Source: Devosia sp.
Lineage (GTDB): Bacteria > Pseudomonadota > Alphaproteobacteria > Rhizobiales > Devosiaceae
Direction: 5' to 3'
DNA length: 64,000 nucleotides
Assembly: GCF_024707125.1 (NCBI RefSeq)
Contig: NZ_JANQAH010000009.1
Location: forward strand, 186,001 to 250,000
The position numbers and the translations under genes were made by a program. Below are positions 1-10,952 of this stretch, one piece after another. The notes below the pieces were generated by a model. That model was not told the DNA's origin. It saw nothing but the letters and a program-made list of their open reading frames with translations, and did no database searches. The first letter of the stretch is position 1; every line of letters begins with the position of its first letter.

Positions 1-823
1 CTTTTTCAGCCGCATTGGCGCGAAAAACCTCGACCGTGCGCGCCATCAGGCCCAGTTCATTGCCATTCCTGAGATAGGGAATGGCATGAGCGAGATCGCC
101 CTCGGCGATCGCCGCCATGGCTTCGGAGAGGCGCGGAATTGGCCGGGTAATGGCGCGCGAAACCAGAAAAGCGGCAAGACCGAGGACCAGCACGGCCAGC
201 GCCACGATGCCCGCCAGCACCAGCATGGAGCGATTGAGCACCGCCTCGATGGGCGCACGGGCCACGGCAACCATCAGCGCGCCGATGACCGTGCCGTCCT
301 CCTTGGCGATCGGCTGGTAGCGAAGAAAGTAACCCGCGCCGGCGATCTCGCCGCTTTCGGTCACGGCCCTATTGGCGAGGAGCGCGGCATGGAGCGCGGT
401 TCCTGCGGCGATGGGCTGATCGAGCAGACGCTCGCCCGTATCGTCAATGAGGCTGGTCGTGCCAACGACAAGGTCGGGAGACTGCTCGGGGTCAAACACA
501 TAGATGGCGACATCCTGCCCGGCGACGCCGGCAATGGCATCGATCATGTCATTGGTGCGGAAGCGCGGCATGCTGCGGCCGGTCAGCGTCTCGACATTGC
601 CCGAGCCGTCCACGACCACTTCGAGATTGGGCAGATTGACCTGAAAGATTTGCGCGGCAATGCGGGTCGAGGAGCGGATGGCGTCCTCGGCATCGCTGCT
701 GACTGTGCTCGAAAGCGTGACAAAGAGTGCGCCCAGAATGGTGACGCCGGCGAGCAGAATGCCGATGATCGACATGGCCGCAATAACCACGGTCAGTCGC
801 AGATGGCTGAGGATGGAAAACAT
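1..823 (-). CDS. Methyl-accepting chemotaxis protein, N-terminal part (cut by window edge)
   Basis: Only the first 274 codons lie in the window; the gene runs off base 1. The visible part has a membrane segment at about residues 11-36, a periplasmic sensor region with a single-Cache look (about 40-195), a second membrane segment at 199-221 and a HAMP linker from 221 (TRPIPRLSEAMAAIAEGD). After it comes NELGLMARTVEVFR, the usual HAMP-to-signalling transition of rhizobial chemoreceptors. The ATG at 823 is preceded by GGGGA. The output domain is not visible, so a histidine kinase or cyclase remains possible, but the HAMP exit favours a chemoreceptor that senses a small ligand and signals to CheA/CheW. 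Confidence 0.75.
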   Translation of the reverse strand, partial: MFSILSHLRLTVVIAAMSIIGILLAGVTILGALFVTLSSTVSSDAEDAIRSSTRIAAQIFQVNLPNLEVVVDGSGNVETLTGRSMPRFRTNDMIDAIAGVAGQDVAIYVFDPEQSPDLVVGTTSLIDDTGERLLDQPIAAGTALHAALLANRAVTESGEIAGAGYFLRYQPIAKEDGTVIGALMVAVARAPIEAVLNRSMLVLAGIVALAVLVLGLAAFLVSRAITRPIPRLSEAMAAIAEGDLAHAIPYLRNGNELGLMARTVEVFRANAAEK

Positions 824-973
824 GCAGGTCCCCGCAAGACATCGGCGTCCCAACGCCGTTGCGGAAAAGACTGCGATAGAAATGTTAACTGAAGCTTGCC
901 TAAGGCGCAAAATCACGCAGCGCCAATGGCTTGCTCAAATTCTAGGCATAACGCGCAAAAGAGGGAAGCAAAA

Positions 974-998
974 AGGGCCGCCCCTGCGGGCGGCCCTT
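974..998 (-). terminator. Rho-independent terminator of the atp operon
   Basis: Read on the minus strand this is a GC-rich hairpin (AAGGGCCGCC paired with GGCGGCCCTT) followed directly by TTTTTGC, 27 bases past the atpC stop codon. Confidence 0.85.
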
Positions 999-1024
999 CA
1001 AAAACTGTATCCAGTCGGCGTCCC

Positions 1025-1447
1025 TTAGTGGACGTGACCTTCATTGAGCTGCTGGGCTTCGAGCGCCAGGTTCAGCAGCGCGCTGACGAACTGCTGGGCA
1101 TAGGACTTGTCCTCGGGCGTTTCGGCCCGGGCGAGTTCTTCCTCGGCAGCCTTGATCTGCGCCTGCAGGTCCGAATGGTCGAATTCGGAGAAGGGCACGG
1201 ATTCTTCGGCCAGGATTGTCAGGCCGGCGGGCGAGACGTCGGCAAAGCCGCCGCGGACGAAGAAAACTTCCGATGCATTATCACCGGTCACGGTGATGAA
1301 ACCGGGACGCAGCGTGGTCATGAAGGGCGCGTGGTCGGCCATGACGGTGAAATAGCCCTCGGTACCCGGCACGCTGACCGACTGCACGGTCTGCGAAACC
1401 AGCAGACGTTCGGGCGACACGATCTCGATCTTGAGGCCTTCAGCCAT
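1025..1447 (-). CDS. atpC: F1Fo ATP synthase epsilon subunit
   Basis: 140 residues, the normal length for the alphaproteobacterial epsilon subunit. The N-terminal beta-sandwich (about 1-85, with LKIEIVSPERLL and GTEGYFTVMADHAPFMTTL) binds gamma and the c-ring and is nearly textbook. The C-terminal helical part (about 95-140) is the region that can inhibit ATP hydrolysis. It is the last gene of atpHAGDC, 86 bases after atpD, and is followed by a strong terminator. The protein acts in the central stalk at the cytoplasmic face of the membrane. Confidence 0.97.
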   Translation of the reverse strand: MAEGLKIEIVSPERLLVSQTVQSVSVPGTEGYFTVMADHAPFMTTLRPGFITVTGDNASEVFFVRGGFADVSPAGLTILAEESVPFSEFDHSDLQAQIKAAEEELARAETPEDKSYAQQFVSALLNLALEAQQLNEGHVH

Positions 1448-1497
1448 TTTTTTGGTCCCTTAAGCGGAGAAAACCCGAAACATCGGGCTTATGCGCT

Positions 1498-1521
1498 GGG
1501 CCCGCCGCGAGCGGCGAGCCC
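1498..1521 (-). other. Intercistronic hairpin between atpD and atpC
   Basis: The 86-base gap holds an imperfect GC-rich stem (GGGC.CGCCGC against GCGGCG.GCCC) about 13 bases after the atpD stop, plus a smaller CCCG/CGGG stem nearer atpC. There is no U-run, so full termination is unlikely. Partial attenuation or an mRNA 3'-end block is possible but not shown. Confidence 0.4.
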
Positions 1522-1533
1522 AAGTTGCAAAAA

Positions 1534-2994
<1,461 letters not shown>

Positions 2995-3879
2995 TTAGAG
3001 CGCTTCCGCGCCAGAAATGATTTCGATGAGTTCTTTGGTGATCTGGGCCTGACGCTGGCGGTTGTAGCTCAGCTGCAGCTTGTTGATCATTTCGCCGGCA
3101 TTGCGGGTCGCATTGTCCATGGCGGACATCTGCGCACCGTAGAAGGAAGCGCCGTTCTCGAGCATGGCCCGGAAGATCTGCACGCTGATATTGCGCGGCA
3201 GCAGGTCTTCCACGATCGCTTCTTCGCTCGGCTCGTATTCGTAGACGACGGCGGCGGACGCATCGCCCTGGCCTTCGGTCTTTTCGATCTTTGCCGGAAT
3301 GATCTGCACGGCCTGCGGCACCTGGCTGATCACCGAGTTGAACTTGGCAAAGAACAGGGTCGCAATGTCGAATTCGCCAGCAGCGAACAGGGCCTGCACC
3401 TTCTGGGAGACTTCAGAGGCCTGCGCAAAGCCGATATTCTTGACTTCGCGATAGCTGATGGTCTCGATGATCTTATCGGCAAACTGGCGCTTGAGGATAT
3501 CGTGACCCTTACGGCCAACCGTCAGGAACTTGACGGTCTTGCCTTCGCCCAGAAGCTTGAGGGCGTGGTCACGTGCCAGACGCGCGATCGACGAATTGAA
3601 GCCGCCCGCCAAGCCACGCTCGCCGGTCGCCACAATCAGAAGATGCACCTGGTCCTTGCCATTGCCGCCCAGCAGGACGGGCGCATCGGCCTGGCCGTCA
3701 TAGACGGCAGCCAGGCTCGAGAGCACCTGCTCCATGCGCTCGGCATAGGGGCGGGCCGCCACGGCAGCTTCCTGGGCGCGACGGAGCTTTGCCGCCGCGA
3801 CCATCTGCATGGCCTTGGTGATCTTCTGGGTCGACTTGACCGAGTCGATCCGATTCTTAAGGTCCTTTAGCGACGGCAT
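2995..3879 (-). CDS. atpG: F1Fo ATP synthase gamma subunit
   Basis: 294 residues. The N-terminal helix [20 protein letters not shown], followed by [16 protein letters not shown], and the C-terminal helix ([20 protein letters not shown]) form the coiled coil that rotates inside the alpha3beta3 head. The central [10 protein letters not shown] stretch is the family signature. It lies between atpA (21-base gap) and atpD in the usual order, so it is co-transcribed with them. Confidence 0.99.
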   Translation of the reverse strand: MPSLKDLKNRIDSVKSTQKITKAMQMVAAAKLRRAQEAAVAARPYAERMEQVLSSLAAVYDGQADAPVLLGGNGKDQVHLLIVATGERGLAGGFNSSIARLARDHALKLLGEGKTVKFLTVGRKGHDILKRQFADKIIETISYREVKNIGFAQASEVSQKVQALFAAGEFDIATLFFAKFNSVISQVPQAVQIIPAKIEKTEGQGDASAAVVYEYEPSEEAIVEDLLPRNISVQIFRAMLENGASFYGAQMSAMDNATRNAGEMINKLQLSYNRQRQAQITKELIEIISGAEAL

Positions 3880-3900
3880 TGCCTGTCGTCTCCTTCAGGC

Positions 3901-5435
<1,535 letters not shown>

Positions 5436-5436
<1 letters not shown>

Positions 5437-5996
5437 TATCCGACCTCTTTCATGGCGATCTTCATCGCAGCGAGTTTTGTCTTGATTGAAGAATCGATCA
5501 TCTGGCTGCCGACCTTCACCTGAAGGCCGCCGATCAGCGAGGGATCGACAAACTGATTAAGCGTGACGGTTTTACCGAGCTTGGTCTTGAGCGTCTCGCT
5601 CAGGGCCGCAGCCTGGTCCGCCGTCAGCGGGGTCGCCGAAGTGACTTCGGCAGTGGTTTCGCCACGGGCCGCAGCGGCCAGCTCGCGGAAACCGACAATG
5701 ATATTGTCGAGCGCGAAGAGGCGACCATTCCGCGCCACAAGGCGCAGGAAGTTGGCAACCAGCGGGTTGACCTTGGCCTTACCGAGGATCGCGTCGAGCG
5801 CAGCAGCCTTCACGTCACCCGAAATGACCGGGGAGTGCAGGTAGCGCGAGAAATCGTCGCTTTCGCCGATGAGGCGGGAAATATCGGAAAGGCCGGTTTC
5901 GACCGAGGCCAGCTGATTCTCGCTCTGAGCGAGGTCAAACAGCGCCGACGCATATGGCCGCGCGATCTGGGTAAGCACTGAATTCTGCGCTGCCAA
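5436..5996 (-). CDS. atpH: F1Fo ATP synthase delta subunit
   Basis: 186 residues, normal for the family. This peripheral-stalk protein holds the top of the F1 head to the Fo b-subunits. It begins [12 protein letters not shown] (typical of delta) and ends with the [25 protein letters not shown] signature, of which [15 protein letters not shown] is visible. The best start is a TTG at 5996, with GAGAGGG about eight bases upstream. It is the first gene of this operon; the Fo genes are not here, as is usual in alphaproteobacteria, where F1 and Fo form separate operons. Confidence 0.97.
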
Positions 5997-6233
5997 TGTC
6001 GCTTCACCCTCTCTGTTGCCGTTCCCTGAACATGGATCAGGACGGCTTATTCAACGCTTTGGACGTGTCCGGAAATGAGGCCCAAGTCGGACTACCCCTA
6101 GCCGGACCCCTTCAAGTCGGGCTCGCTCTAACACAAGCCAAGCGGGCCTTGCAAGGCTGGGTGGCACGATTCAATTGCGGCGAAAATGTCGCAGGCTTGT
6201 CATGGGGACAAGTAGGCTTTTTCCGGCGACCAA
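5997..6233. other. Gap between atpH and priA
   Basis: This 237-base gap lies between the end of priA and the start of atpH, both on the minus strand. It should hold the atp operon promoter. Read on the minus strand it has two similar words (CCCGACTTG and TCCGACTTG), but I cannot pick a convincing -35/-10 pair or a terminator. Confidence 0.5.
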
Positions 6234-8390
6234 CTACATAAAACTCATGGGGTCGATATCGACCTGAATTTTAAGGTCCCCCTTGGGCTTTTCAGCGCTC
6301 TGGAGCCAGAAGCGGACATAGCCCGAGAGATCGAAATCCTTCCCCGATTGCGCGAGGAGCCGCACCCGGTGGCGGCCGCGGATCATGGCAACAGGCGCGT
6401 CGGCCGGGCCGAACAGCCTGACGCCATCCGCCATGGGCGCCGCCGAGAGCAGCAGGCGGGCAAAATTGGTGGCGTTGTCGTGCTCATTGGCCGAGACGAT
6501 CAGCGCCGCGAGGCGCCCGAAGGGTGGCATGCCACCGGCTTCGCGCGCGAGAATTTCCTGGGCGTAAAAAGCCTCGCGATCGCCCGAGACCATAGCCTTC
6601 ATCACCGGATGATCGGGATGATAGGTCTGTAAAAATGCCTTGCCGTGGCGGCTTGCACGACCGGCGCGGCCGGCGACCTGGGTCAGGATCTGGAAGGTTT
6701 TTTCTGCAGCGCGCGGATCGCCATGGGCAAGGCCGAGATCGGCATCGAGCACGCCGACGACCGAGAGCTTTTCGAAATGATGGCCTTTTGAGACCAGCTG
6801 CGTGCCGATGATGAGGTCGTATTCACCCCGCTCGACCTCGGCAAAGCGTTCGCGCAGCTGGGCGTGGCTACCCATATCGGTGGAGAGCAGGACACGACGG
6901 GCATTGGGGAAACGGGCGGCCGCTTCTTCGGCGACGCGCTCGATGCCGGGGCCGACGGGCACGAGACTATCGACCTGCCCGCATTCGCTGCAGTGCTTTG
7001 GCGTCCGCACTTCGTGGCCGCAGTGGTGGCACATGAGGACGCCACGGAACCGATGCTCGACCATCCAGGACGAGCAGTCCGGGCATTTGTACTGGTGGCC
7101 GCAGGCATTGCAGAGCGTAAGAGGGGCGTAGCCGCGGCGATTGAGGAACAGCAGCGCCTGTTCGCCGCGATCGAGCGCGGCAAAAACCTCGCGGGCGAGG
7201 ATCGGCGCGATCCAGGAGCCCTTTTCGGGCCCGTCGATCCGCATGTCGATGGCGGTAATGTCGGGCATGGCCGCTTCGGCAAAACGGCTTTCAAGCCGCA
7301 CATGCGCATAGCGCCCCTGATTGGCATTGTTTCGCGATTCGACCGAGGGGGTCGCGGACGACAGGACGACGCGCGCCTGCGAAAACTGGGCCCGCACCAC
7401 CGCCATGTCGCGGGCGTGATAGGTAAAACCTTCAGACTGTTTGTAGGCGCCGTCATGCTCTTCATCGAGCACCAGCAGGCCCAGTTCGCGGAACGGCAGG
7501 AACAGCGCTGAACGCGCGCCGACCACGGCGCGAACGGTCCCCTCCAGCACACCGCGCCAGACTTTTGCGCGCTGCACCGGCGTCATGTCCGAATGCCATT
7601 CGGCCGGGCGGGTGCCGAAGCGGCGCGTGAAGCGATCAATGAATGTGTTGGTGAGCGCGATTTCCGGCAGCAGGATGAGAGCCTGCCGGCCGGCGCGGAG
7701 AGTGTCGGCCACGGCTTCGAAGAAGACTTCCGTCTTGCCACCGCCGGTGACGCCATCGAGAAGAGCGACGCCGAACCGGTGTGGATCCAGCGTCAGAATA
7801 TTGTCGAGCGCGGCCTGCTGCTCGGCATTGAGTTTTGACGGCGTCCCGTCGGGATCGGGCGGCAGGACCACGGGTGGGGCCGGCATTTCGAGTTTTTCCA
7901 AAGCCCCTGCCCGCTCGAGGCCATCGATGACCGAGGTCGAAACCCCTGAGGCTCCAATCAGAGCCGCCTTGGGCCAGGCCATGTCGTCCATCAGCGCGTC
8001 GAGCACGCGGAGACGGGCCGGCGTCAGCTTTTCGGGTTCGATACCCGTGCGGCGATAGGCAATGACCGGCTTTGGTGCATCGAGCGCTTCGGGCGAACGC
8101 AGCACGCCGCGCAGGACCTGTCCGGGCGCCGTGATCGTATATTTGGCCACCCATTCAACGAGCTTGAGCAGCTCTTCGGACAGCGGCGGCACATCAAAGA
8201 CCTGAGCAATGTCGCGCAGGCGGTTGTGCGCAAAATTGTCCTTGGGAGCACCCCAGACGACGCCGAGGATGAGACGCGGCCCGAGCGGCACGGCGACGAT
8301 GGAGCCGCGCTCGACCACCATGTGTTCGGGCACGCGATAGCTATAGGGGCCGTCGACAGCCACCCCCACCATTACCGCAACAATGTCCAT
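6234..8390 (-). CDS. priA: Primosomal replication helicase PriA
   Basis: 718 residues from the ATG at 8390 (MDIVAVMVGVAVDGPYSY matches the family N-terminus). An in-frame ATG at 8402 and a TTG at 8441 are possible but less likely. The order is: DNA-binding domain (1-190), Walker A GVTGGGKT (213-220), DEEHD box, and the zinc-binding cysteine cluster CNACGHQYKCPDC...CHHCGHE...CSECG typical of PriA, then the C-terminal helicase motifs (QVAGRAGR). It reloads the replication machinery at stalled or collapsed forks. It sits between atpHAGDC and xerC, a common rhizobial order. Confidence 0.97.
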   Translation of the reverse strand: MDIVAVMVGVAVDGPYSYRVPEHMVVERGSIVAVPLGPRLILGVVWGAPKDNFAHNRLRDIAQVFDVPPLSEELLKLVEWVAKYTITAPGQVLRGVLRSPEALDAPKPVIAYRRTGIEPEKLTPARLRVLDALMDDMAWPKAALIGASGVSTSVIDGLERAGALEKLEMPAPPVVLPPDPDGTPSKLNAEQQAALDNILTLDPHRFGVALLDGVTGGGKTEVFFEAVADTLRAGRQALILLPEIALTNTFIDRFTRRFGTRPAEWHSDMTPVQRAKVWRGVLEGTVRAVVGARSALFLPFRELGLLVLDEEHDGAYKQSEGFTYHARDMAVVRAQFSQARVVLSSATPSVESRNNANQGRYAHVRLESRFAEAAMPDITAIDMRIDGPEKGSWIAPILAREVFAALDRGEQALLFLNRRGYAPLTLCNACGHQYKCPDCSSWMVEHRFRGVLMCHHCGHEVRTPKHCSECGQVDSLVPVGPGIERVAEEAAARFPNARRVLLSTDMGSHAQLRERFAEVERGEYDLIIGTQLVSKGHHFEKLSVVGVLDADLGLAHGDPRAAEKTFQILTQVAGRAGRASRHGKAFLQTYHPDHPVMKAMVSGDREAFYAQEILAREAGGMPPFGRLAALIVSANEHDNATNFARLLLSAAPMADGVRLFGPADAPVAMIRGRHRVRLLAQSGKDFDLSGYVRFWLQSAEKPKGDLKIQVDIDPMSFM

Positions 8391-8526
8391 CCGCGTCTGC
8401 ATCTCTAGCGTTCGGTTCGCATCGACCCATGGGAATTGCAAGCGATTCGGCCCGCCTTGTCATGCTGACAGACCCTGTCACAGCGTTCACTTAATGTTCT
8501 TGGGAGGAAAAGAACAGGAGGACGTC

Positions 8527-8703
8527 ATGATTGGAAGTGAAAATCGGCGTGAGGCCGGCGATCTCGTTGCCATTGCCCGCAATGCCAGCCTTTATGACTG
8601 GCTGATCAATATGGCCCGGCCGCGCCGCCTGCCGGTGCCGTCGCGGCTGCGAAGTGACCTGGGCCTACCGCCGCCGCCCGACGAGCCGCGCTGGCCGCAT
8701 TAG
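8527..8703 (+). CDS. Small uncharacterised protein, 58 residues
   Basis: I do not recognise a family. The ATG at 8527 has an excellent ribosome-binding site (AGGAGG six bases upstream). The frame encodes MIGSENRREAGDLVAIARNA, then YDWLINMARPRRLPVP, and ends PPPPDEPRWPH. It is basic in the middle and proline-rich at the end, with no signal peptide or membrane segment. It lies alone between priA (divergent) and xerC (47 bases downstream), so it may be co-transcribed with xerC. The strong Shine-Dalgarno sequence is the main evidence that it is real. Confidence 0.6.
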   Translation: MIGSENRREAGDLVAIARNASLYDWLINMARPRRLPVPSRLRSDLGLPPPPDEPRWPH

Positions 8704-8749
8704 ACTGTGCGGCTAGAGATCGGTAACCCGCTGGGTATAGACTCCCCCC

Positions 8750-9679
8750 ATGACCGACAGCGCCTTTGCCACCGATGCCTTTGTCCAATCCCAGATTTCG
8801 CACTGGATGCGCGAGCTGGGATCGGTCAAACGCCTGGCGGAAAACACGCTCGAAGCCTATGGCCGCGATCTCGGCCAGTTCATGAGTTTCCTCGCCGGCC
8901 ATATGGGCGGGCCGATAACGCTGCAATCGCTGAAAGACCTGCGCGCCGCCGATGTCAGGGCCTTCATGGCGCAGCGCCGCGCCGAAACTCTGGGCTCGCG
9001 CTCGCTGGCGCGGGTGCTTTCGGCGCTCAAAAGCTTTTTTGCCTTTTTGGAGCGCGAGGGCGTGCTGGCGACCGAAGCTTTTAATGCCATTCGCACACCC
9101 AAAATTCCACGCTCGCTGCCCAAGGCTCTCACAGTCGTGGAAGCGAAGAACACCATTGCCGCGGTCGATGCAATGGAAGCCGAGCCATGGGTCGCAGCGC
9201 GCGACATGGCGGTGATTTCGCTTTGCTATGGTGCAGGTCTGCGTATTTCCGAAGCGCTGGCGCTGACCAAGGGCGACCTCGAAAGCGATGTGCTACGGGT
9301 AACCGGCAAGGGCGGCAAAATCCGCATGGTGCCGCTGATTTCTCCGGTGCGGCAGTCGATTGAAGAGTACCTCAAACTCAGCCCCTTCAAGCTCTGGCCT
9401 GAGGACCCGCTCTTTCGCGGCGTGCGCGGCGGCGTTCTCTCCCCACGATTGATCCAGAAGCGCATGGAGCAATTGCGCTCTGCCCTCGGCCTGCCGCCTT
9501 CGGCGACACCGCATGCGCTGCGCCACTCCTTTGCCACGCACCTTCTGGGAAAAGGCGGCGACCTGCGCGCCATCCAGGAATTGCTGGGCCATGCGAGCCT
9601 CTCGACGACACAAATCTATACCGCGGTCGACACCGAGCGGCTGATGGAAAGCTATGCCAAGGCGCATCCGCGCGGCTAA
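8750..9679 (+). CDS. xerC: Tyrosine recombinase XerC
   Basis: 309 residues. N-terminal SAM-like DNA-binding domain (about 10-100, ENTLEAYGRDLGQFMSFLAG) and C-terminal catalytic domain. The catalytic set is visible: Arg in GAGLRISEAL, Lys in GKGGKIR, HALRHSFATHLL (HxxR), LGHASLSTTQIY with His and the nucleophile Tyr near residue 291. With XerD it resolves chromosome dimers at dif. Its position next to priA and the lack of any mobile-element genes favour the housekeeping recombinase over a phage integrase; XerD is the closest alternative. Confidence 0.9.
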   Translation: MTDSAFATDAFVQSQISHWMRELGSVKRLAENTLEAYGRDLGQFMSFLAGHMGGPITLQSLKDLRAADVRAFMAQRRAETLGSRSLARVLSALKSFFAFLEREGVLATEAFNAIRTPKIPRSLPKALTVVEAKNTIAAVDAMEAEPWVAARDMAVISLCYGAGLRISEALALTKGDLESDVLRVTGKGGKIRMVPLISPVRQSIEEYLKLSPFKLWPEDPLFRGVRGGVLSPRLIQKRMEQLRSALGLPPSATPHALRHSFATHLLGKGGDLRAIQELLGHASLSTTQIYTAVDTERLMESYAKAHPRG

Positions 9680-9905
9680 AGCGCTGGGCTGGACGGATTT
9701 GCCATAGTCCGCCTTTCCAGCCGTACCCACCGGTACTATAGGAATAAAAATGTCTTCGCGCCCGCAGATTTCGCTTTCGCTGATTTCGCTTATCCGACCC
9801 ATCAGGGCGCGGACCGAAGGCTGACATCCAGCATTTGGCAACCCGGCCCGCGTCTTGCGGTGTCCGGCAGGAGACCTCGAGGCGGGCCAGAAAAGAGCAA
9901 CCTCC

Positions 9906-10868
9906 ATGAGTGCCCCCGAGACTGCCTCTCCATCGACAGCCGAAACCCAGCCAAGAATCGACCTGCTCGGTTATGGCCTCGCCTTTGCCGGCGCGGCGCT
10001 GTTTTCGACCAAGGGCGTTTTCATAAAACTCGCCTTTGCTCAGGGCGTGTCGGTGGAAGCAACCCTTGCCCTGCGCATGATGATGGCGCTGCCGATCTAT
10101 CTCGTCATTCTGGCAATGCTGCTGCTGCGCAACACAAAGCTGCGCGGAATGATGACAGCCGGAAAACTGCTCGGCGCCATGAGCGTGGGCGCGCTGGGCT
10201 ACTATCTCTCGAGCTATCTCGATTTTGCGGGCCTCAATTTCGTCTCGGCGCAGTATGAGCGGCTGGTGCTCTTCACCTATCCCTTCTTCGTGCTGCTGTT
10301 CGGGGTCTGGTTCTTCGGCGACCGGATGAGCTGGAAGCTCGTGCCGGCCATGCTGGTGAGCTATTCGGGCCTGATGGTGATCTTTGCCTGGAATCTGAGC
10401 GTCGAGCCGGATGGGTTGGTGCTCGGCACGCTGCTCGTGCTCGGTTCGGCCCTGACCTTTGCCTTTTACCAGCACCTCGCCAAGCGGCAGATGCTGGTGC
10501 TCGGCACCATGCTTTTCACCTGCGTCGGCATGTCGACCGCTGCCGTGCTCGCCATCGGCCAGAGTCTTGTCGTCGACGGACCAGCTACCTATGCCGGCTT
10601 CACTCCCAACATCTGGGGCATCGGCCTGATGCTGGGCATCTTTGGCACGGTGCTGCCCTCCTTCCTGCTCAATGGCGGCATTGCGCGGATCGGGGCAAGG
10701 GCAACCTCGTCCACCGCGTCCTTCGGTCCCGTGGTCACCATTGTGCTGGCCGTAGCGGTGCTTGGTGAGGCTTTCACCTGGGTCCATGCCCTGGGCACGG
10801 GCCTGGTTCTGCTCGGCTCCTGGCTCTTTGCCCGCACGGATAGGCAAAGTCGCTCGCGCGCAGAATAA
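9906..10868 (+). CDS. EamA-family (DMT) transporter
   Basis: 320 residues from the ATG at 9906. A TTG 51 bases upstream is in frame but gives an N-terminus without hydrophobic character. There are about ten membrane segments in two EamA repeats, with an N-terminal cytoplasmic tail (MSAPETASPSTAETQPRIDL). The conserved LFSTKGVFIKLAF and YERLVLFTYPFFV blocks place it among drug/metabolite exporters. The substrate cannot be read from the sequence. It is followed at 84 bases by the repeat protein, with its own ribosome-binding site. Confidence 0.88.
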   Translation: MSAPETASPSTAETQPRIDLLGYGLAFAGAALFSTKGVFIKLAFAQGVSVEATLALRMMMALPIYLVILAMLLLRNTKLRGMMTAGKLLGAMSVGALGYYLSSYLDFAGLNFVSAQYERLVLFTYPFFVLLFGVWFFGDRMSWKLVPAMLVSYSGLMVIFAWNLSVEPDGLVLGTLLVLGSALTFAFYQHLAKRQMLVLGTMLFTCVGMSTAAVLAIGQSLVVDGPATYAGFTPNIWGIGLMLGIFGTVLPSFLLNGGIARIGARATSSTASFGPVVTIVLAVAVLGEAFTWVHALGTGLVLLGSWLFARTDRQSRSRAE

Positions 10869-10952
10869 ATCGACAGCATTTGCGCTTTGGACTGCCGCAA
10901 AGCCGCTGTAATCTCGCCGCAGAACGAGGGTGCAAAACCGGAGGGACAACCG

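Noticed and set aside
8750-9679. The tyrosine recombinase as a mobile-element integrase
   Set aside because: It has XerC length and neighbours, and no attachment-site duplication or cargo genes are seen.
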